This document shows positions 26,230 to 36,383 of a DNA stretch of 64,000 nucleotides, one piece after another; within the stretch, counting starts at the first letter, position 1; every line of letters starts with the position of its first letter. The position numbers were made by a program, and so were the translations under genes. Below the pieces are notes generated by a model, which was not told where the DNA came from, did no database searches, and saw only the letters and a list, made by a program, of their open reading frames with translations. The DNA comes from Rikenellaceae bacterium (GTDB lineage: Bacteria > Bacteroidota > Bacteroidia > Bacteroidales > UBA932): assembly GCA_022777205.1 (NCBI GenBank), contig JALFGP010000027.1, forward strand, positions 1-64,000, given 5' to 3'.

Positions 26230-29200
26230 ATGTTTTCAAGCAGAAACTCAAGTGTTTTGAGGCGCAGTCTGTTGGTGATTGTATCTTTCATCACAGGTCT
26301 GTCAGCCGTGTTTGCCCAGGACACTGCCGGTTTGAGAATAGTCGGTAATGTCACTGATGAGAAGGGGGAGCCTCTTGTGGGTGCCACCATCTATGCTAAG
26401 AACGACAAGAATGTCAATGCCATCACGGATCTTGACGGTAAGTACACCATCGTGGTCCCCGAAAAATGGACGGTATTGGTGTATAACTATGTCGGTTTCG
26501 TTACTAAAGAGGAGACGGTTGGAGACCGCAAGGTCATCAATGTCGAACTCGTGGAGGACATCGGACAACTGGACGATGCAGTCGTAGTCGCATACGGTAC
26601 CCAGAAGAAGGAGTCTGTCGTTGCTTCCATCACTACAATCGAGCCTCAGGCCCTCAAGGTCTCGACAACCCGATCTCTGACCAACAATCTTGCCGGTAAT
26701 GTGGCCGGTGTGCTTGCAATACAGCGTTCCGGAGAGCCGGGCTATGACAATTCAACATTCTGGATCCGTGGTATCTCCACTTTTCAGGGTGTAGGAGGTG
26801 ACCCTCTTGTCCTTGTCGATGGAATCGAAAGGAGCCTCGACACGATTGATGCAGAGGAAATAGCCTCTTTCTCAGTGTTGAAGGATGCTGCTGCAAGTGC
26901 AGTTTACGGTGTGCGTGGTGCCAACGGAGTAATCCTTATCAACACAAAGCGCGGACAGGCTGGAAAACCTAAAGTTACCATCAAGGCGGAGTTCGCCGGC
27001 ACCCAGCCTGTCCAACTTCCGAAGTACATCGGTGCAGCAGACTATATGCAGCTTCTGGACGATGTCCTCGTTGACACAGGCTCCCTCCCGATGTACACCG
27101 ACCAGATTGCAAAGACAAGGGCCGGGTACGACCCTGACCTGTATCCTGATGTAAACTGGATAAAAGCCATCTCGAAGGATTGGGCGAACAACCAGCGTGT
27201 TACTGCGGAAATCAGCGGAGGTAACGAAAGGGTCGTGTACTCGATTGTCTGCGCTTACTACAATGAGCGAGGAATCCTGACAAGGGACGCTACGAAGGAA
27301 TGGGACCCTTCAATCAAACTCCAGAGGTACAATGTCCGCTCCAATGTGGACATCAAAATCACCAATACCACAAAGCTCCGCATCAACATCGGAGGTTATC
27401 TCCAGGAGCGCAACTCCACTCCGGAGAGTGTGAGCGAGATTTTCAACAGGGCTTTCAGGGCGGTTCCTTTCAAATTCCCTGTCCAGTACTCGACCGGTGA
27501 GATTGCCGGAACAGAGGAGTCCAATGTCTGGGCAATGGCTACCCAAAGGGGTTACAACAGAACAACTGCCAGCAAAATCGAGACCCTTGTGACTCTCGAG
27601 CAGGATCTCAAATTCCTTACTGAAGGTCTCAAGGTGAGGGCATCGTTCTCATTTGACCGCTATGCTACGGGAACCGTGAGCCGTTCGACAAATCCTACCA
27701 TATACAATCCGGCATCAGGACGTAATGAGGACGGTTCGCTCATTCTCACTGTAAAGAACAACGGAAGCAACACCCTCGGACATTCCAATTCAGGAACATA
27801 CGGCAACAAGAGTGTGTACCTTGAAGCGGCTGTCACATACGACAGGACCTTCGACAAGAAGCACGCTGTTTCAGGCCTGCTCCTGTTCAACAGGAGAAAT
27901 TACGACAACGGAAGCAAACTCCCATACAGGAACCAGGGACTTGCCGGAAGGGCTTCCTATACTTTTGACAACCGCTATGTGGCAGAGTTCAACTTCGGTT
28001 ACAACGGTTCAGAGAACTTTGCTCCGGGAAAGAGATATGGTTTCTTCCCATCAGGGGCCATCGGATGGGTAATTTCCGAAGAACCGTTTATGGCCAGGGC
28101 TAAAAAGGTCCTCTCGAAACTCAAAGTCAGGGCTTCTTACGGACAGACAGGTAATGCATCTCTTGACGGGCGTCGATTTGCCTATCTCTCAACCATTACC
28201 GATGACTGGGCCACCCTCGGCGAATACCGTTGGGGATATGAGTCCAATTACAACAAGAACGGTATGGCTGAAGGTGACTTTGCTGTCCCTGACCTTACCT
28301 GGGAAAAAGTCAACAAGGCTGACGTCGGCTTTGAAGTCGGCCTCTTCGATGGGGTTGCCGACCTTCAGGTGGATTTCTTCGATGAAAGGCGAAACAATAT
28401 CTTTATGGAAAGAACATCCATCCCTCAGACAGCAGGTTTCATAAAATCCCCTTGGCAGAACTTCGGTAAAGTGAAGAATCAGGGTGTCGATCTCTCCCTC
28501 AATATCAGGAAGCAGTTCGGTCGTGACTTCTTTCTCAGTGTGATGGGAACCTTCACCTATGCTCACAACACAATCATCGAGATGGATGAACCTGCAGCCG
28601 TTATCGGAACCAACAGGGCTCAGACAGGACATCCTGTAGGACAGCTTTTTGGCTATGTTGCCGAGGGCCTTTACACATACGATGATTTTGTTGATGTCGA
28701 GACCGGAGAACTCCAGCCTTACCTTCCGCAGGTGACCCTTGTGTCAAAAGTACGGCCGGGTGACATCAAATACAAGGATGTCAACAAGGATGGTTTCATT
28801 GACGTTTACGACAAGTCTCCTATTGGAGGAACAAAGAATCCAGAGATGGTTTACGGATTTGGTTTCACTTTCTCTTGGAAGGACCTTGATATTTCAGCCC
28901 TTTTCCAGGGTGTCGGCAAGACTTGGAACATTCTTTCCGGAAACATCATCCCGGCATCCAACAAAGGAACGACCTACAATGTCTTCACCAACTACACCGA
29001 CCGTTGGACGGAAGAAAATCCGAGTCAGAATGTGTTCTATCCAAGACTGGACTACGGAGTGAATGCGAACAACAGCCAGGCTTCCACCTGGTGGCTCAAG
29101 GATATGAGTTTCCTCAGGCTCAAGAACATCGAAATCGGTTACTCCCTTCCTAAGAGATTCGCAGAGAAATCATTCATCTCCAGTGCGAGAGTTTATGTCC

Positions 29201-29322
29201 GGGGAACCAATCTGCTGACATTCTCGAAATTCAAACTTTGGGATCCTGAATTGTCATCAAATACCGGTGCTGCCTATCCGGTAATGAAATCAATCTCTGC
29301 AGGTCTTGAATTCAAATTCTAA
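26230..29322 (+). CDS. SusC-like TonB-dependent transporter
   Basis: Carboxypeptidase-like domain (IVGNVTDEKGEPLVGATIYAKN), plug (SVLKDAAASAVYGVRGANGVILINTKRG), C-terminal aromatic EFKF. Confidence 0.97.
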   Translation: MFSSRNSSVLRRSLLVIVSFITGLSAVFAQDTAGLRIVGNVTDEKGEPLVGATIYAKNDKNVNAITDLDGKYTIVVPEKWTVLVYNYVGFVTKEETVGDRKVINVELVEDIGQLDDAVVVAYGTQKKESVVASITTIEPQALKVSTTRSLTNNLAGNVAGVLAIQRSGEPGYDNSTFWIRGISTFQGVGGDPLVLVDGIERSLDTIDAEEIASFSVLKDAAASAVYGVRGANGVILINTKRGQAGKPKVTIKAEFAGTQPVQLPKYIGAADYMQLLDDVLVDTGSLPMYTDQIAKTRAGYDPDLYPDVNWIKAISKDWANNQRVTAEISGGNERVVYSIVCAYYNERGILTRDATKEWDPSIKLQRYNVRSNVDIKITNTTKLRINIGGYLQERNSTPESVSEIFNRAFRAVPFKFPVQYSTGEIAGTEESNVWAMATQRGYNRTTASKIETLVTLEQDLKFLTEGLKVRASFSFDRYATGTVSRSTNPTIYNPASGRNEDGSLILTVKNNGSNTLGHSNSGTYGNKSVYLEAAVTYDRTFDKKHAVSGLLLFNRRNYDNGSKLPYRNQGLAGRASYTFDNRYVAEFNFGYNGSENFAPGKRYGFFPSGAIGWVISEEPFMARAKKVLSKLKVRASYGQTGNASLDGRRFAYLSTITDDWATLGEYRWGYESNYNKNGMAEGDFAVPDLTWEKVNKADVGFEVGLFDGVADLQVDFFDERRNNIFMERTSIPQTAGFIKSPWQNFGKVKNQGVDLSLNIRKQFGRDFFLSVMGTFTYAHNTIIEMDEPAAVIGTNRAQTGHPVGQLFGYVAEGLYTYDDFVDVETGELQPYLPQVTLVSKVRPGDIKYKDVNKDGFIDVYDKSPIGGTKNPEMVYGFGFTFSWKDLDISALFQGVGKTWNILSGNIIPASNKGTTYNVFTNYTDRWTEENPSQNVFYPRLDYGVNANNSQASTWWLKDMSFLRLKNIEIGYSLPKRFAEKSFISSARVYVRGTNLLTFSKFKLWDPELSSNTGAAYPVMKSISAGLEFKF

Positions 29323-29335
29323 ATACAGTCTTGAA

Positions 29336-31282
29336 ATGAAAAACAACAAATTTATATACCTGATCGCAGGTCTTGTGGCAGTTTTCAGTGCTGTTTCCTG
29401 CGACTATCTCGACAAGCAGCCGGACGACCAATTGGACATCGAGACTGCATTCGAGAACAAGACAAACCTTGAGAGATGGCTGGCCTACATCTATAACGGC
29501 ATCCCTACCTTTTACCACTACGATGGTGCGATAGCCATTGCAGATGACCTTACCCCGCCTGTAGGCTGGGAGTCACAGGGTTTCAAGGCAATCCTGTATC
29601 AGAACGGAAACTTCACGCCTGCACAGGGAGGTATTATCAGCTACTGGAAAGAATTTTCAAAAAGGATTCGTTCTGCCTACATATTCATCGAGAATGCTCA
29701 TCCTCTCTTTGATGTTTCTGCAAAGGAAATCGAATGGATGAAGGCCGAGTGCCGTTTCTTCATCGGCTATTATCACGCGATGATGGTGATGACATACGGA
29801 GCGATTCCGATGATTACAGGTCCTGCCCAGGGCACGGATGCAGCTGATATGCAGCTCAAACAGGCCCCTTTCTATGAGGTGGTTGATTGGGTGGCACAGG
29901 AACTCAAGGATGCATCGGAAATCCTTCCTTCTTCCTACGAAGAGGCGAACAAGTACGGAAGGGCGACTTCCCTGATGTGTCTTGCCGTGCGTGCCCGTCT
30001 TCTGACATTCGCAGCCAGTCCGCTGGTGAACGGCAATCCTGATTTCGCAGGTTTCGTGAATTCTGACGGTACTCCGATTTTCTCTTCGGAATATGATCCG
30101 GAAAGGTGGAGAACTGCGGCTGATGCCAACTATGAGGTCCTTGAAGCAGCAAAGGAAAGTGGATATGAACTCTATGTCGAGAGGCTTGACAACGGTTCGG
30201 TTGACCCGTATATGTCATATATGAATGCCGTTCTGATGCGTTGGGACCAGGGCAACCACGAGGTTCTCTTCCCTAAGACATACGACAGCGGCGCATATTT
30301 CGACAGACAGTGCAACCCGCGCAGTATGGGTGGTGCAGGCGCAATCGGAGTGACCCAGAATCTTGTCGATGCCTTCTTTATGAACAATGGACTTGTTCCT
30401 ATCCTCGGGTATGACGGAAACGGCAATCCTGTAATCAATGCCAATTCCGGCTACACCGAGACCGGCTATTCTACTCAGGACTACAAAGACGACACGAAAT
30501 ATTTCTATGCTGAGCAGGGTGCTGTAGAAGGACAGAAGACCAATCACGTCATTACGACCGCAGGTACCTACAATATGTATTGCAACCGTGAACCTCGCTT
30601 CTACATTTCCGTGCTCTACAATGAGCAGTACCACTGGGGCAAGGACAAGCACAAATCCTCCAACAAATTCACCGACTTCTTCTCCGGTGGACAGGACGGA
30701 GGTCCGAGTCACGATTCTCCGACTGCCGGCTACCTCGTCAGAAAGATGGTCGATCCGTCAGCCATCCCTTCTGACGGTTCTGGAAAATTCAAGACCCGTC
30801 ACGGAGCAATCTACCGTCTTGCTGAGGCATATCTTTCATACGCGGAATGTCTGTTTGAGTACAGTGTCGCAAGGGGAACCCTCGGAGCCAACAAGAACGA
30901 GATATTTACATATATCAACAAAATCAGGGAGAGGGCAGGCATTCCTCTCTACGGTAACGGTGTTGACGGGGACGGAGTTGCGATGATTCCGCTTTCGGAC
31001 AATGAGAACGAACTGCGTGATCTGATTCACAGGGAGAGAAGGGTCGAATTGAATTGTGAGGCAGGAAGCCGCTTCGATGACCTCCGTCGTTGGAAAGAGG
31101 CAGCAGATGTCCTTAACGGGCCTTTCTATGGAATGGATTCCCGTGCTACCAAAGCAAACAGGGATGAATATTACAAAAGAACCCAGTACCAGACCCGCCG
31201 TTTCATCAGCTATTGGTGGCCGATTCCTCAGGATGACATTGACAAGAACCTCAATCTCCGTCAGGTGCCGGGTTGGAGATAG
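29336..31282 (+). CDS. SusD/RagB-like glycan-binding lipoprotein
   Basis: AVSCDYLDKQPDDQ lipobox; C-terminal IHRERRVELNCEAGSRFDDLRRWK. Confidence 0.96.
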   Translation: MKNNKFIYLIAGLVAVFSAVSCDYLDKQPDDQLDIETAFENKTNLERWLAYIYNGIPTFYHYDGAIAIADDLTPPVGWESQGFKAILYQNGNFTPAQGGIISYWKEFSKRIRSAYIFIENAHPLFDVSAKEIEWMKAECRFFIGYYHAMMVMTYGAIPMITGPAQGTDAADMQLKQAPFYEVVDWVAQELKDASEILPSSYEEANKYGRATSLMCLAVRARLLTFAASPLVNGNPDFAGFVNSDGTPIFSSEYDPERWRTAADANYEVLEAAKESGYELYVERLDNGSVDPYMSYMNAVLMRWDQGNHEVLFPKTYDSGAYFDRQCNPRSMGGAGAIGVTQNLVDAFFMNNGLVPILGYDGNGNPVINANSGYTETGYSTQDYKDDTKYFYAEQGAVEGQKTNHVITTAGTYNMYCNREPRFYISVLYNEQYHWGKDKHKSSNKFTDFFSGGQDGGPSHDSPTAGYLVRKMVDPSAIPSDGSGKFKTRHGAIYRLAEAYLSYAECLFEYSVARGTLGANKNEIFTYINKIRERAGIPLYGNGVDGDGVAMIPLSDNENELRDLIHRERRVELNCEAGSRFDDLRRWKEAADVLNGPFYGMDSRATKANRDEYYKRTQYQTRRFISYWWPIPQDDIDKNLNLRQVPGWR

Positions 31283-31309
31283 TAAATGGACAATTTGATT
31301 TTATTTAAT

Positions 31310-32668
31310 ATGAAACACGGATATATTTTGGGTTTTACGGCAGGTCTGCTTTCACTTGCTGCCTGCAACAAGGGAGGCTTCCCCGGACCGGACAGAAGTT
31401 TGTATGACGTTGTAGAGACAATGACTCTCGAAGCTTCATCCACCGAGATTGTACTTGATGCCGAGGCGCTGGATGAGGTCGCCCTGACACTGAACTGGAC
31501 TCCTGCAAGGGAGATGTCCGATGACTATATAGTCACTTATGTGACCTACCTCGACATTGAGGGTAACGACTTTAGCAATGCCGTCCGTCAGGTTGAGGAT
31601 GACGGGGTGTTCTGCAAGGAATACACTACCAGCCAGCTTCAGACCCTCCTTACGGAGAAATGGAACAAGAATTACTCACGCGCGGTGAGTATGGAGTTCA
31701 AGGTCATCGCTAAATGGGACGGCGGTGAGAAATATGTTATGCCAGAGGTCAGGACAACAAGTTTCAGCGTCCGTCCGTACCGTCCTCTCACTTTTGATGC
31801 CGACAGGATCTATCTGTCGGGAGATGCCGTGACCGGAACGACCAAAAAGGCAATCGGCAAGACGCCGGAGAATGAATACATCTATGCCGAGGAACTTTAT
31901 CTCAAACCTGGAAAGCTTACTATTCCAATTGAATATCAGGGGATAACCTCATACATTTGTCCTGAAGAGGGTGATGTTGACATTCCTGATGCTGACCAGG
32001 TCGACGGGAAACCTGCAGGAACAAAGGCTTATCCTGCAACTGTCAAGGAACTGAAGGAGGGAGTTGAACTTCCTGCTTGGAATGTTCCGTCAGAGGGTTA
32101 CTGGAGAGTAATCATTGACATTGAGAACAAGACAGTCAAGTTCTTCTCTCCGAAGAACAGGCTTGAGCCTTTGAAAGTCGAGTTCGCATACGAGGGCAGG
32201 GACCCTGCATACTGGATTCTCACAAAGACTCTTCTTGCCGGCAATTACTACATCAACTCAATGACAGGTTGGGATAGCTGGAAAGGAAAAGCCTATCCGT
32301 TCCAGGCATCGAAGGTGGATCCGCAGATCATTTTCTGGCAGGGATCAACGTTCACAATGACCGATGGCTTCTGTATCAAGCTCGCCCAGGGACCTGCCGA
32401 GGTGGATAACATCCGTCAGGGAGAAGGTACGACCGGGAACGACCCTAACAAGGACGGTGCAGGAATGACCTTCATCTCCAAAGTTATGGCATTTGTGCCT
32501 GCTGAACAACCGGGAGTCCCTGTGACAGCCGACATTGAACTCAAGATGGGAGAATGGATCCCGACAGCGACCGCCGTTTCCAACAGAAAATGGAAACCTG
32601 CTGCAGGAGGAGTAAGGCTCAGCAGGATAACCATTGATGCAAGAAACAATCTTATTCGTTTTGACTGA
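31310..32668 (+). CDS. SusE/SusF-like outer-membrane glycan-binding lipoprotein
   Basis: Lipobox SLAAC; SusE-like N-terminal domain (LTLNWTPAREMSDDYIVTYVTYLD...); C-terminal WDSWKGKAYPFQASKVDPQIIFWQG; follows SusD. Confidence 0.8.
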   Translation: MKHGYILGFTAGLLSLAACNKGGFPGPDRSLYDVVETMTLEASSTEIVLDAEALDEVALTLNWTPAREMSDDYIVTYVTYLDIEGNDFSNAVRQVEDDGVFCKEYTTSQLQTLLTEKWNKNYSRAVSMEFKVIAKWDGGEKYVMPEVRTTSFSVRPYRPLTFDADRIYLSGDAVTGTTKKAIGKTPENEYIYAEELYLKPGKLTIPIEYQGITSYICPEEGDVDIPDADQVDGKPAGTKAYPATVKELKEGVELPAWNVPSEGYWRVIIDIENKTVKFFSPKNRLEPLKVEFAYEGRDPAYWILTKTLLAGNYYINSMTGWDSWKGKAYPFQASKVDPQIIFWQGSTFTMTDGFCIKLAQGPAEVDNIRQGEGTTGNDPNKDGAGMTFISKVMAFVPAEQPGVPVTADIELKMGEWIPTATAVSNRKWKPAAGGVRLSRITIDARNNLIRFD

Positions 32669-32674
32669 TAGATT

Positions 32675-34261
32675 ATGCGATATACAGTAAAAAACAGTAT
32701 CCTTTTGGTTGCGGCGGTAATCGTTTCCGCCTGCGCCTGCGCGAAAGAACCGGGTTCCCAGAATACTGGGAACCCCGGGGAAATCGCAGGCAATACCACT
32801 GTGAAAATCACTGCCGACAAGACATCAGTCCTGCGGAACCCTCTGACGGGGTGGGTGATGTATGTCTCCGGTACAGCCGATCCTTCTTATTTTGACACGA
32901 AAGTCAGTGTCCCGGATCTTGGCAAGGAAGTCTATGTCAGGGATTATGCTTCTGCCTGCTACATCAGGACCGGATGGAAGAATCTGAATCCTTCGAAAGG
33001 TAAATATGCGTGGGAAGATCCTTCCAGCAGCATTTACAAATTGGTGAAAAGGGCTGAAGAGCTTGGACTGCCAATTGCGTTCCGCGTCGTTGTGGACGGA
33101 AGGGACCAGAGGGAAAACACTCCGCAGTTCGTATTTGATGACGGAGCCGAATACTGGCTTTCGGACAGCAAATTTCCGGACAGAAAGACTCCTTTGGCAA
33201 TCGATCCGATCTGGAGAAAGCACTATGAGACTTTTGTAAAGGCATTTGCTGAATATTTCAATGATCCGAAGAAAACAGCATTCATTGATGCTTATGGCCT
33301 TGGAAAATGGGGTGAAGGACACAATGTCTGCTATGAGCAGAACAATGCCATCACCTCGAAGACTTCCGAGTACAAGGCTGAGACAATGCGCTGGATTACG
33401 AAACTCTATGCGGACAATTTCACAAAAGTTCCTCTCGTGATAAATTATCACCGTCAGATAGGACATCCTATCAGTGAGGGTAAGAACCCGCAGCCGGACA
33501 GCGAAACCGTCCTTCAGATAGCAATCGACAACGGCTACTGTCTGCGTGCAGATTCATTCGGAATGAACAACCAGGATTGGGGCTATAATGACTGGGAGAA
33601 GGCTTATGTCCAGAAATGGCTGTACAAACTGCCTGTCCTTATGGAGGGAGGTTGGATCGTTTCCAGCCATTCTTACTGGAATGACCCTGCCGGTTATAGG
33701 AAAGGCCATCCTGAAGATGTCCGCAAGGGAGAATTCGATTCCTCAATGGAGGCACACGTGAATATGATGGACTTCCGTGTCGGGGATGAGACGAAGAGCT
33801 GGTTCGAGAATGCCTACGAATACGTTGAGCGCTTCATCTCGGAAGGCGGTTACAGGCTCTATCCGACTCAGGTCTCTTTCCCGACCAAGGCGAAATTTGG
33901 AGACAAAGTCACCATTGCCCACAGTTGGGCCAATCTGGGATGGGGCTTCTGTCCTGTGAATCTCCCGCAGTGGAACTACAAATTCAGGGTTGCAGTCGCT
34001 CTTCTTGACAGCAACGACAATCCTGTCAAGATTTTCGTGGATGAGCAGACTGATCTGTCGCAGTGGCTCAAGGGCAATATCACTTCCTACAAGACCGAAG
34101 TGGAGATGAAGGGAGTGGCTGTCGGAGGCTATTCCTGGGCAGTTGGCATAGTTGACACCACACGTGACAATGAAATAGGAATCCGTCTTGCAGCAGCATC
34201 GAAGTACCAGACTGAATCCGGTTGGGTACGTGTCGGGACGGTTTCAGTTTCAGCAAGATAA
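32675..34261 (+). CDS. Second DUF4832-type TIM-barrel lipoprotein, paralog of 24609-26210
   Basis: RNPLTGWVMYVSG; DAYGLGKWGEGH; VLMEGGW; HSWANLGWGFCPVNLPQWNYKFRVAVALLD. Confidence 0.75.
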   Translation: MRYTVKNSILLVAAVIVSACACAKEPGSQNTGNPGEIAGNTTVKITADKTSVLRNPLTGWVMYVSGTADPSYFDTKVSVPDLGKEVYVRDYASACYIRTGWKNLNPSKGKYAWEDPSSSIYKLVKRAEELGLPIAFRVVVDGRDQRENTPQFVFDDGAEYWLSDSKFPDRKTPLAIDPIWRKHYETFVKAFAEYFNDPKKTAFIDAYGLGKWGEGHNVCYEQNNAITSKTSEYKAETMRWITKLYADNFTKVPLVINYHRQIGHPISEGKNPQPDSETVLQIAIDNGYCLRADSFGMNNQDWGYNDWEKAYVQKWLYKLPVLMEGGWIVSSHSYWNDPAGYRKGHPEDVRKGEFDSSMEAHVNMMDFRVGDETKSWFENAYEYVERFISEGGYRLYPTQVSFPTKAKFGDKVTIAHSWANLGWGFCPVNLPQWNYKFRVAVALLDSNDNPVKIFVDEQTDLSQWLKGNITSYKTEVEMKGVAVGGYSWAVGIVDTTRDNEIGIRLAAASKYQTESGWVRVGTVSVSAR

Positions 34262-34292
34262 ATAAGAACATATTTAATAAAACATAAAACTG

Positions 34293-36383
34293 ATGAAAAA
34301 GAATTTCGTAAGATTCGCTTCGGCGATTGCCATCCTTTCTCTCGGAGTGGCCTGTACGGACCTCTCCGGTGTGGAGGAAAGAATTGAGACCCTTGAGACC
34401 CAGATGGCCGCAATGGCAAATCAGCTCAATGCATTCAATGCAAATATAAGGGCACTTGAGGACTTTACCCAGTCGGGACAGACTGTAAAGGACATTGTCA
34501 AGAACGGGAATGTCTATACCATTACCCTTGGAAACGGTACTGTACACAACATAACAATTGAGAATGGACCTGTACAACTCAATGTCTCAATTGATTCAGA
34601 AGGCTACTGGACAATCGACGGAAGCCGCATCAAGGATGCGAGCGGCAATCCTGTGAAGGCCCTGGGCGAGAAAGGCGACAAGGGTGAGAACGGTTCCAAC
34701 GGACAGGACGGAGCCAACGGAAAGGATGGAAAGACTCCGATCTTCGGCGTTGATTCAGAAGGTTACTGGACCATCAAATATTCAGAGACCGAAACTCCTG
34801 CAAGGGTGACCGACGAGAACGGAAATCCTGTCAAGGCTGTCGGTTCATCATCTTCCACAGGTGAACCTTCCACAGGAAGCTGCCTGTTCAAGAGTGTTTC
34901 CGTTGAGAACGGATACCTTGTGATTGTTCTCAATTCAACTCCTGACCAGACCTACAGACTCCCGATTGAGGCTGGTTTCCGCATTTCAGTGAGCAAGGAT
35001 TTCATCGCAGTACTGCCGGGACAGAGCGTTGACGTACCTTTCGAGGTGATTGGGAAAGATGCCACAACTCACGTTTTCGTTGAAGCTCAGGGTTACACTG
35101 CAACTCTCGGGGATGGCGTGGTTACTGTCACTGCTCCCGATCCGCTTCCTGAAACAGGTTACCTCATCATCAAGGCCATCAGGAATTCCGATTCTTCTAC
35201 AAAGGCCGTTTATCTCACTTTCGAGAGTGGGGAACTTACTTTTGTGTATGATGCAAAAACCGTCCTCAGCGAAGGTGGCAAAGTCACAATCCCCGTCAGC
35301 GCAAACGTTGACTACACTGTGAATATTCCTGAAACCGCTGCTTCCTGGATTCATCTTGCCGGATCGACAAAGGCTCTTGTTTCGTCAACAATCGAACTCA
35401 TCATCGACGGGAACACCGGTGAGCAGCGTGCTGCAACTGTCAGCATAGTTCCGTCACTTGGAGAGACGAAAAACATTCAGATTGTTCAGGCAGGTGCCGG
35501 CGAGGCAGTCTTCAATCAGGTTGACCTTGCAACCGTAGCATCATTCTCTCTTTCAGGAACTTCTCTTGATGCTCCAGCTGCCCTTGCACAGACAGTTGAG
35601 AATAAGGATGTGTTCGCATTCTATTCTACCTTGAAAGCCGGTAAACTCTATGTCGAGATGTTCGATGCCGAGAGCAAATCCCTCGGTTCCATCATCCCTG
35701 CATCCGGAACAGACATCAATGCCGGCAATGCTTCAGAATTCAAACAGGATTTTGTCGGCAACGGCGCCTGGGAGATTCCTGCAGAAGGAACCTACCGTGT
35801 TGTTCTCAACCGTGCGGCAAAGACAATCTCATTTTACGATGAAGCTACCGATTTGCAGCCTTTGACAGTGAAATTCGCTTATGAGAACGGTACATCGTGG
35901 TACCTCACCAAGACCCTTGTTCCTGGTACTTTCTATGTCAGCACCAACAGCGGATGGGACAGCTGGAAAGGCAGAAAATACACTTTCCTGGCTTCAGCGG
36001 CAGACCCTCAGGTGTTCTACTGGGAAGGCGAGTGCGCCATCGACGGAGATGGGGATCCGAAGCAGGTCAGCTTCAAGATTGCTCAGAGCAAGGCCGACGT
36101 TGATTTGATTGAGGCCGGTACTGGAACAGGTGGTGCAGATCCTAACACCCAGTCAGGAATGAACTTCATTTCGAAATCATACGCATTTGCTCCGGCAGAT
36201 GCTGATGGAACTGCACTTTCAACTGACGCAGAACTGATTGTGAATGAGTGGTTGCCTTGCGCAGGTGCAGTCAGCAACAAGAGGTGGGTTCTTGCAAAGG
36301 GCTCGAAAGTCAATGTCATCCGGTTCATAATCGACGCGAGGAATATGAGAGTCCGCTTTGATGTTGAAGAAACAGCTGAATAA
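34293..36383 (+). CDS. SusF-position surface lipoprotein: DUF4988-like repeats, collagen-like tract, BACON-like domain, SusE/F C-terminal module
   Basis: SLGVAC lipobox; coiled-coil N-terminus; VSIDSEGYWTIDG / GVDSEGYWTIKY; GEKGDKGENGSNGQDGANGKDG; WDSWKGRKYTFLASAADPQVFYWEGE. Confidence 0.72.
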   Translation: MKKNFVRFASAIAILSLGVACTDLSGVEERIETLETQMAAMANQLNAFNANIRALEDFTQSGQTVKDIVKNGNVYTITLGNGTVHNITIENGPVQLNVSIDSEGYWTIDGSRIKDASGNPVKALGEKGDKGENGSNGQDGANGKDGKTPIFGVDSEGYWTIKYSETETPARVTDENGNPVKAVGSSSSTGEPSTGSCLFKSVSVENGYLVIVLNSTPDQTYRLPIEAGFRISVSKDFIAVLPGQSVDVPFEVIGKDATTHVFVEAQGYTATLGDGVVTVTAPDPLPETGYLIIKAIRNSDSSTKAVYLTFESGELTFVYDAKTVLSEGGKVTIPVSANVDYTVNIPETAASWIHLAGSTKALVSSTIELIIDGNTGEQRAATVSIVPSLGETKNIQIVQAGAGEAVFNQVDLATVASFSLSGTSLDAPAALAQTVENKDVFAFYSTLKAGKLYVEMFDAESKSLGSIIPASGTDINAGNASEFKQDFVGNGAWEIPAEGTYRVVLNRAAKTISFYDEATDLQPLTVKFAYENGTSWYLTKTLVPGTFYVSTNSGWDSWKGRKYTFLASAADPQVFYWEGECAIDGDGDPKQVSFKIAQSKADVDLIEAGTGTGGADPNTQSGMNFISKSYAFAPADADGTALSTDAELIVNEWLPCAGAVSNKRWVLAKGSKVNVIRFIIDARNMRVRFDVEETAE
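34665..34733 (+). repeat. Short collagen-like G-X-Y tract in the SusF-position lipoprotein
   Basis: GEKGDKGENGSNGQDGANGKDGK. Confidence 0.8.
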
